Assembly: GCF_001652915.1 (NCBI RefSeq)
Contig: NZ_BBQI01000009.1
Span: forward strand, 124,001 to 188,000
Direction of reading: 5' to 3'
DNA from: Cupriavidus sp. D384
GTDB lineage: Bacteria > Pseudomonadota > Gammaproteobacteria > Burkholderiales > Burkholderiaceae
Length of the DNA: 64,000 nucleotides
Translations under genes and position numbers: made by a program
Shown here: in pieces, positions 58,643 to 64,000 of the stretch
Layout of the letters: every line of letters starts with the position of its first letter
Position numbering within the stretch: position 1 is the stretch's first letter
Notes under the pieces: generated by a model
What the model was told of the DNA's origin: nothing
The model's database searches: none
Seen by the model: the letters and a program-made list of their open reading frames with translations, nothing else

Positions 58643-59635
58643 CTAGGCTTCCGTCAGCTGTTCGATCCATACCGCGAGGCGGTCCGAGGCGAACGAATCT
58701 GCCCGGGTGCCGGCGCGTGCGGCAATCGCGTCGCCTTCGCGCACCAGTTGCAGCGCGCCACCGGCCTCTTCCAGCCACAGCAGCACGGCCAGCCATCCGG
58801 CATGCTCGGCCGATACCACTTCGGCCACGGGGCGGGACACAAATTCGTTCAGCGTGGCGGCCGACGTCCATGTGACAACATCGCCGTCGCGGCGTACCGA
58901 GGCGCCCAGCGTTTCGGCCAGCACCGCCGCGGCATCGCCAGCAGACCGGCCAGCGCCGCGCAGCCTGGACAGCGTGGTCGCCACGGCATGGCCGAACGAT
59001 CCGCTGCGCTGGCTTTCCGCGCCCACCAGGTCGGCGTAGTCCAGGCGTTGCCAGTCGGGCTCGGCGTTCTGCGCCCCGGCCAGATAGGTGCCGGACAGAT
59101 AGGTTTCCACAGGCTGGAAGCGGCCCGGACCGATCAGACTGGCGCACAGCGCATGGATCATGCCCACGCGCGACGCCACGGTCTGCTTCTGCAGCACCAT
59201 CAGCTTCTCGCGCACCAGTTGGTCGCGCTCCTTGCGCAGGCCGGACAGTTCCAGCGCCTGCTTCAGTTCCATGCGCAGCGCGGTAATGTCCCACGGCTTC
59301 TTGATATAGCGATGGATCTGGCCCTGGTTCACAGCCTCCACGGTCTGGTCCAGCTCGGAATAAGCCGTGGTCAGGATCCGCACGATATGCGGATAGCGCT
59401 CGCGCGCGTACCGCAGCAGTTCGTTACCATACTCGCCCGGCATGCGCTGGTCGGACACCAGCACGGCCAAGCTGTCGGCATGAGCGTCCAGCATGGCCTT
59501 GCCCTCTTCCACGGACTGGCCGGTCACCACCGGCGCCAGTTGGCCAATGGCCCGCTGGAAATACTTGACCGCAGTCGCTTCGTCGTCGACGAACAGAATC
59601 GCCGGGGGTGCCTGCGTGGTATTCAGTTCGCTCAT
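58643..59635 (-). CDS. phcQ: PhcQ, response regulator of the Phc quorum-sensing system
   Basis: A 330-residue protein with an N-terminal receiver domain: acidic pair D17-D18, phosphoacceptor D62 in LVSDQRMPG, Thr 90 and K113 in RYIKKPWD. The C-terminal 190 residues have a coiled-coil linker (ELSGLRKERDQLVREKLMVLQ) and a region with no recognised output motif, so it is not a classical DNA-binding regulator. In Ralstonia solanacearum phcQ is the last gene of phcBSRQ and takes part in signal transfer to PhcA. The start overlaps the phcR stop by ATGA. Confidence 0.85.
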   Translation of the reverse strand: MSELNTTQAPPAILFVDDEATAVKYFQRAIGQLAPVVTGQSVEEGKAMLDAHADSLAVLVSDQRMPGEYGNELLRYARERYPHIVRILTTAYSELDQTVEAVNQGQIHRYIKKPWDITALRMELKQALELSGLRKERDQLVREKLMVLQKQTVASRVGMIHALCASLIGPGRFQPVETYLSGTYLAGAQNAEPDWQRLDYADLVGAESQRSGSFGHAVATTLSRLRGAGRSAGDAAAVLAETLGASVRRDGDVVTWTSAATLNEFVSRPVAEVVSAEHAGWLAVLLWLEEAGGALQLVREGDAIAARAGTRADSFASDRLAVWIEQLTEA

Positions 59636-60765
59636 CGATCACTCCTGTGCATACGATTCTTGAAATTGGGGAAATCGAGGGTTACGGTGGTGCCCGCTCC
59701 GGATGCCGAGGCAATCCGGATGCCGCCGCCAAACGACTGCATCACGCGATTGCAGAAAATCATGCCCATCCCGCTGCCGCCCGCCGATGCGTGCGTGGTC
59801 ACGGGGTCCACCAGCAGGCGTCCCATGATCTCGGGCGGGATGCCCGGGCCGTTGTCGGCAATGCGGATCTCGGGACGGTCACCCGCCACCACCACGAAGC
59901 GCAGCGACGGGGCGCCAACATCGGCCAACGCGCGCAACGCGTTGCTCATGACCGAAGACAGCACCAGCGCCACGCAGTTGGGCAGCGTGGGCACCGGGAA
60001 GTCGCCCTCCAGCTCCACCTGTACCCAGCTACGCTGGTTATCGGCAAATGGATAGGTATCCAGCAGCGATGCCACCAGCGCACCCGCGCTGACTTCCTGC
60101 CCAATGCCCGGCTTCGGCGTGGCGCCACCGGCGCTGCTGCGCACCGATTGGAGAAACGACGACAGCACGGCCAGGCAATACTGGGCGTTGTCGTGCATCG
60201 CACTGGCCGCCCGGCCAATTTCCTGCTGGCGCTGCTCGCTGTACTCGCCGCCGACCCGCGACCCGATGCCGAGCGCGAAATTGGCGATGGCCGCCAGCGG
60301 CGTGTTCAGCTCGTGTGCCAGGAAGGCCAGGGTCTCGTCGATCGCCATCAGCCGCTGCTGGCGCACCGCGCGCTCGCGGAAACGGTCGCCCGCCAGCCGC
60401 AGGATCTCGCGCACATCGGCCACGCCAATCGGCTTTTCGAGGATGCGGAACACCTCGCCGGAATTGACGGTTTCCAGCAGCATGTCCTTGTCCGCATAGG
60501 CCGTGACCAGGATGCGCACAATCTGTGGATACTCCTGGGCCACCTGGCGCAGCAGATCGCCGCCGTCGCGGCCCGGCATGCGGAAATCGGTTACCAATAC
60601 CGAAATCCGCGCATGGTGCGCGCGCAGGATGCCCACTGCCTCGTCGGCGCCGTTGGCCGACAGCACTTCGTATTCGCTACCGACCGCTCGCGCGAAATAC
60701 TTGCAGGCCATCTCCTCGTCATCGACGTAGAGAATGGTGGGGCGCGTCTGCGTGGTATCGGTCAT
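59632..60765 (-). CDS. phcR: PhcR, response regulator fused to a histidine kinase domain
   Basis: A 377-residue cytoplasmic hybrid. The N-terminal receiver has phosphoacceptor D60 in LVTDFRMPGRDG and the RILEKPIG lysine. Next comes a histidine kinase transmitter with H151 in LAFLAHELNTPLAAI, and an ATPase domain with IRIADNGPGIPPEIM and GGSGMGMIFCNRVM. This receiver-then-kinase order is the reverse of normal hybrid kinases and is diagnostic of PhcR. It starts 7 bp after phcS and overlaps phcQ by 4 bp. Start chosen at MTDTTQTRPTILYVDDEE. Confidence 0.88.
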   Translation of the reverse strand: MTDTTQTRPTILYVDDEEMACKYFARAVGSEYEVLSANGADEAVGILRAHHARISVLVTDFRMPGRDGGDLLRQVAQEYPQIVRILVTAYADKDMLLETVNSGEVFRILEKPIGVADVREILRLAGDRFRERAVRQQRLMAIDETLAFLAHELNTPLAAIANFALGIGSRVGGEYSEQRQQEIGRAASAMHDNAQYCLAVLSSFLQSVRSSAGGATPKPGIGQEVSAGALVASLLDTYPFADNQRSWVQVELEGDFPVPTLPNCVALVLSSVMSNALRALADVGAPSLRFVVVAGDRPEIRIADNGPGIPPEIMGRLLVDPVTTHASAGGSGMGMIFCNRVMQSFGGGIRIASASGAGTTVTLDFPNFKNRMHRSDR

Positions 60766-60772
60766 GACAGCA

Positions 60773-62209
60773 TTACTCCGCACGCGGCAGGTCGAAGCTG
60801 AAGGCGGCCCAGTGGCCAACTTCGCTTTCGGCAAACAGCACGCCTTCGTGGCGCTCGATCACGGCATAGCTGATCGACAACCCGAGGCCCAGGCCCTGCC
60901 CCACCTCGCGTGTGGTGAAAAACGGTTCGAATACGCGCGCCAGATGCTCGGCGGCAATGCCGGGGCCGTTGTCCTTGACCGTCACGTGCAGGCGCTTGTC
61001 CTGCCAGCGCACGGTCGTATGGATGGCCGGGTCCTTGGTGCCGGCCTTGCGCATCGCCAGCGCAGCGTTCGAGAACAGGTTGATCAGGACGCCAATGATC
61101 GCCGCTTCGTCGCCCATTACAAGCGTATCGTCAGGCATTTCACGCGTCATCTTGACCCCGCGCAGTTCGTGCGCAGTCAGCCGTTGCGACGAATCGAGGG
61201 CCTTTTCGAACAGGAATGGCGTGCCTTCCACCTCGGCGCCAGGCTTGCGATAGGCGAAGGTCTTCAGGTCCGACACGATATGCTGGATGCGCTGCATGCC
61301 CTGCTTGGCGTCGACCAGGCATTCCTGCAGCATCGGCTCCGACTTGGCTGCCGGCTCTTCCATGGCCACTTCGATAGCCATCAGGCAGAAGTTCACCGGG
61401 TTGTTGACCTCGTGCAGCAGGCCGGCGGCCAGCGTACCGATGGCCGCCATCTTTTCCTGCTGCAGCATCTGGCCCTTGATGTCGACCAGCTTGCGGTTGA
61501 TGACTTCCAGCTCGGTGTTCTTGTCGGCCACCTCGGCCTTCAGCCGGAACAGCATGAAGCGTGCACGTTCATTGAAGAACGTGTACACGCCGCTGGCCGC
61601 CGCCGCAAACAGCAGAAATAGCGAATTGACGATAAATGTGCCCATCGGCTCGACACCGCCCGGATGTAGCAGGCATGCGGCCGCGTAGAGCACGTACGAC
61701 AGGACGCCAAACACCAGGTTTTGCCAGAGCCCGAACGGCAGCGCGATGCCCGATGCGAAGATCGCCAGGTTCAGGCCCACATAGTATGGCGACTCGACGC
61801 CTTCGGTGCGCGAGATCATCCAGGCGATCATGATCTGCGGCAGCAGCAGCCAGGTCATGGTCAGCCACGGCGCGAAGCGCCGGCCGGCCTGGCTGTACAA
61901 CGCCACGATGACACCGGCGATCATCAGCGAGACCACCACGCGCGCAATTGCGAACGGCAGCTGGAAATGCGGATACTGGCCGTAGTCCAGCCCCACGCCC
62001 AGCAGTACCAGTGCGATGGCCGTGTAGGCGCCGCCGCGGCTGAACGCCAGGCGAAAATCGGCCAGTTCGGACTGGTATCCGGCGTAAAGTTGATTCGAAC
62101 TCATGACCTTGGCGGGGGGGGCCGCGTCTTCGGCGTCCGAAACCTCAACGGACAGTGGCTTCGGCGAAGACATTGACGCCGGTTTCATCGACATAGAGTC
62201 GGTGGGCAT
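60773..62209 (-). CDS. phcS: PhcS, membrane histidine kinase sensing the Phc signal
   Basis: A 478-residue sensor kinase. Six hydrophobic helices fall between about residues 60 and 212, with short loops and no large periplasmic domain, so a lipophilic signal probably binds within the membrane. The transmitter has H266 in LAAGLLHEVNNPVNF and ATPase motifs VTVKDNGPGI and VGQGLGLGLSISYAV. CCGGAGAA seven bases before the ATG at 62209 decides the start, and this makes phcS overlap phcB by 65 nt. Its position between phcB and phcR supports the assignment. Confidence 0.88.
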   Translation of the reverse strand: MPTDSMSMKPASMSSPKPLSVEVSDAEDAAPPAKVMSSNQLYAGYQSELADFRLAFSRGGAYTAIALVLLGVGLDYGQYPHFQLPFAIARVVVSLMIAGVIVALYSQAGRRFAPWLTMTWLLLPQIMIAWMISRTEGVESPYYVGLNLAIFASGIALPFGLWQNLVFGVLSYVLYAAACLLHPGGVEPMGTFIVNSLFLLFAAAASGVYTFFNERARFMLFRLKAEVADKNTELEVINRKLVDIKGQMLQQEKMAAIGTLAAGLLHEVNNPVNFCLMAIEVAMEEPAAKSEPMLQECLVDAKQGMQRIQHIVSDLKTFAYRKPGAEVEGTPFLFEKALDSSQRLTAHELRGVKMTREMPDDTLVMGDEAAIIGVLINLFSNAALAMRKAGTKDPAIHTTVRWQDKRLHVTVKDNGPGIAAEHLARVFEPFFTTREVGQGLGLGLSISYAVIERHEGVLFAESEVGHWAAFSFDLPRAE

Positions 62210-63536
62210 GCGAGTTCTCCGGCAAGAGCGAGGACATCCCGGCCTCGTCGCGATAGATCAGATACCACTCAAGCAGGTGTTCCATCCCGAATTTTTCGGG
62301 ATTGTCCGAGTGGACGTTGGTAACCAGCAGCTGGCCGTCCGGCTTCGAGCGCGAAGCAAAATACTGGAGCAGGCGCGCGCAGACCTTGTCGGACAGATAG
62401 TCGAACAGCCCGGCGCAGTAGACGGCATCGAACTCGCGTACGCTTGGGTCGTCCGCGGTAATGCGGCGCTTGAGCAGGTCGTGCACCGACTGGTGAACCA
62501 TCTCGACCGACACCTTGTGGCCCGCGCCAGCGGCCGCACGCTCCACCGATGCCCGCGTGTAACCCAGCGTTTCCTCGCTGAAATCGACCAGCTGGAACGA
62601 CAGCAGTTCGGGGTTCGGATACTCGCGGACAAAGCGCTGGATCTCGAATGCCGGCCCGCAACCCACGTTAAGCACGCGGAACTGCCGCCCTTCGGCCCGG
62701 GCCCGTTCGGCCTGGCGGGTCAGGTAATCCACCAGCAGGTCAATCCGGTTGCGGTGCGCCGTAGCCACCGCCGCCTTCAGGAATGCCGTGTTGACGATCT
62801 GGAAGTAGGTGGTGGGACCCTGCTGCGGATCGCTCAGGATCTGGTTCACCATCTCGTAGTCGCCCGCGTAGCCGAGCGGCTTCGTAAATGTGCGATACAC
62901 GAACGGCGCGCGCAGCAGCAACGGGTGCAGCGCAGCCTGGGCATAGGTGCGGTGCACCGGCGCCAGTTCCTGATCCACGCGCTGGGCCTCGTCCTCGAGC
63001 CAGTCGAGGTAAGTCTTCACCTTCCCCATCAGCGGGGTGGCCAGTTCGTAGAACACATCCTCGCGCAGGCGCCCTTCCCGCTTGGGCAGAGACTCGGTCA
63101 GGTCCACCTGTTCCACCCAGCGTGACACTTCCGACAGATACGCGCGCATCTCGTTGACCACGATCTGGTAGTCGCGGCGGATATTGAAGCGCGTATCCCA
63201 GTCCTGCACGAACATCTCGGCTTCGCGTGCGACCGATTTCGGTGCATCGTTCACGTCGGTCAGTTCGCGCCACTCGTCGATCAGCGTCAGCGACACCACA
63301 GCCGTCAGGCCGGTGTTCACCAGGCTCATGACCACGGCCTTGCCCAGGTACGCGTTCTTCGCGCCCATGCGCACGCTCAGCTCGCTCAATACTTCGCTGA
63401 CCTGGACAATCGAGTAGGGATTGTAGATTTCCATCACCAGCGACTTGCGCTGGAGATTGATGATCGTGCCCCGCACCTGCTCGCCCTGCGAGTTGCGGAA
63501 GCTAACTACCGGATCGATTTGCGTTTTGGAGTACAC
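62145..63536 (-). CDS. phcB: PhcB, SAM-dependent methyltransferase making the 3-hydroxy fatty acid methyl ester signal
   Basis: A 463-residue protein. The C-terminal half is a class I SAM methyltransferase, with motif I in RVLNVGCGPAFEIQRF (VGCGP at 291-295), motif II QLVDFSEETLGY and motif IV FDAVYCAGLFDYLSD. It would methylate a 3-hydroxy acyl chain. Residues 10-90 form a beta-rich domain resembling PilZ but without its RxxxR and D/NxSxxG motifs. A helical linker joins the two. The start GTG at 63536 has no good ribosome-binding site, so the true start could be elsewhere. First gene of the phc operon. Confidence 0.88.
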   Translation of the reverse strand: MYSKTQIDPVVSFRNSQGEQVRGTIINLQRKSLVMEIYNPYSIVQVSEVLSELSVRMGAKNAYLGKAVVMSLVNTGLTAVVSLTLIDEWRELTDVNDAPKSVAREAEMFVQDWDTRFNIRRDYQIVVNEMRAYLSEVSRWVEQVDLTESLPKREGRLREDVFYELATPLMGKVKTYLDWLEDEAQRVDQELAPVHRTYAQAALHPLLLRAPFVYRTFTKPLGYAGDYEMVNQILSDPQQGPTTYFQIVNTAFLKAAVATAHRNRIDLLVDYLTRQAERARAEGRQFRVLNVGCGPAFEIQRFVREYPNPELLSFQLVDFSEETLGYTRASVERAAAGAGHKVSVEMVHQSVHDLLKRRITADDPSVREFDAVYCAGLFDYLSDKVCARLLQYFASRSKPDGQLLVTNVHSDNPEKFGMEHLLEWYLIYRDEAGMSSLLPENSHAHRLYVDETGVNVFAEATVR

Positions 63537-63752
63537 GGTATCGCGCCAGGGAAATCCGAGAAACGCTGCGGGACACGGCGCCCGCGGGCGTCGGCCGGGT
63601 ACAGCTCAATGCAAGGGTCTTGCGGCGAAACAACCAATCAGGGAATGCAGCCAATGCTCATATCGATGCGCGTGACCTGTTGCGGGGACGAGCGCGCCAG
63701 CCGGCGGAGACCGGGGCGAACGCCGCCCCTGAGGGTGGGACTGCGGCAAACC

Positions 63753-63782
63753 ATTGTACTGTGGCAATTCTGAACCGTACAA
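63753..63782 (-). promoter_or_regulatory. Probable sigma-70 promoter of phcBSRQ
   Basis: On the minus strand TTGTAC (63782-63777), 18 bases, then TACAAT (63758-63753). It is the best sigma-70 match upstream of phcB, just after a terminator, and gives a leader of about 210 nt. Confidence 0.55.
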
Positions 63783-63820
63783 CAATCCACTTGCTGAATG
63801 AAGGGGGGTATGCAAACCAC

Positions 63821-63858
63821 AAAAAAAATGAGCCAGCAATGCTGCTGGCCCATTTTTC
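63821..63858 (-). terminator. Terminator-like hairpin between the right-edge gene and phcB
   Basis: GCCAGCA pairs with TGCTGGC around ATGC, flanked by A8 and T5 tracts. It should end the leftward transcript of the gene at the right edge before the phc promoter. Confidence 0.75.
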
Positions 63859-63927
63859 CATTATGTATTGGAGAAATGACAATTTCTCCACTGGCGCAAC
63901 TTCCGCCAGAAGTGTGTCGTCACGTGA

Positions 63928-64000
63928 TCAGTCGGCCTTGACGGCTTCCACCTGGATCGCCAGGTTCACGTCCTGCTTGAAGCCGTACTTGGCACCGTAG
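63928..64000 (-). CDS. C-terminal 23 codons of a gene running off the right edge (possibly YceI-like)
   Basis: The minus strand reads YGAKYGFKQDVNLAIQVEAVKAD then TGA at 63930-63928. The ending resembles the last strand of YceI-type periplasmic lipid-binding proteins (…V.L.I..EA.K), but 23 residues are too few for a firm call. A hairpin terminator follows at 63821-63858. Confidence 0.4.
   Translation of the reverse strand, partial: YGAKYGFKQDVNLAIQVEAVKAD

Larger units (their letters stand above)
63537..63927. other. 391-bp region upstream of phcB
   Basis: No convincing gene. It holds a likely phc promoter at 63753-63782, a terminator-like hairpin at 63821-63858 for the gene entering from the right, and the inverted repeat TGGAGAAAT-N4-ATTTCTCCA (63869-63890). 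The phcB leader from the predicted start is about 210 nt. A rightward open frame here lacks any support. Confidence 0.5.

Noticed and set aside
63620..64000. A rightward 126-codon open frame at the right edge
   Set aside because: It crosses a terminator-like hairpin, a promoter and the C-terminus of a leftward gene; no family-like sequence.

Overview
This 64 kb window is a GC-rich chromosomal segment of a betaproteobacterium in the Burkholderiaceae, most likely the Cupriavidus/Ralstonia lineage. The evidence is gene content and order: argF next to a DUF3579 gene, rpsT and murJ; recG followed by oxyR; queA-tgt-yajC-secDF; pilT-pilU; and a complete phcBSRQ quorum-sensing operon. Nearly all genes are core housekeeping genes. 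There are no rRNA or tRNA genes, insertion sequences, prophage genes or CRISPR arrays.

Layout. 1-2.3 kb: clpA (cut by the left edge), clpS and a cold-shock gene. 2.5-7.7 kb: a VOC protein, a secreted alpha-carbonic anhydrase, icd, a RluE-type pseudouridine synthase, a small secreted His/Lys/Ala-rich protein, a DUF192 protein and yajQ. 7.8-14.8 kb: murB, ppnP, argF, a DUF3579 gene, rpsT, murJ, a SirB1-type protein and a DedA protein. 14.9-28 kb: mutL-miaA, a GNAT gene, purM, a PerM-type transporter, hda, a HAD phosphatase with pcnB, folK, a deoxynucleoside kinase, panB, and a fused pabB-pabC gene. Folate and pantothenate functions cluster here. 28.2-32.2 kb: dnaK-dnaJ behind a likely sigma-32 promoter, and a corrinoid adenosyltransferase.

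32.4-41.3 kb is a 2-hydroxy-acid module: an FAD D-lactate-type dehydrogenase, a LysR regulator, glcD, a voltage-gated-type ion channel with a zinc ribbon, glcE, glcF, then lrgA-lrgB. LrgAB-type proteins are homologous to the plant plastid glycolate/glycerate carrier, so lrgAB is a good candidate transporter for this module. This is my inference.

41.4-50.1 kb: a VOC protein with a WYL regulator, glutathione peroxidase, pilT-pilU, yggS-proC, ubiA, dps with a small membrane ORF, and oxyR. 50.3-58.5 kb: recG, queA, tgt, yajC, secD, secF. 58.6-63.5 kb: phcQ, phcR, phcS and phcB, all leftward and overlapping, which make and sense a 3-hydroxy fatty acid methyl ester signal. The right edge holds the C-terminus of another leftward gene.

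Beyond genes, I see two families of dispersed intergenic palindromes (one with compensatory changes between its copies), two shared TCTTATATAAGA palindromes, an OxyR-like site upstream of the small ORF and dps, and three genes whose -10 boxes sit so close to the ATG that their mRNAs may be leaderless.
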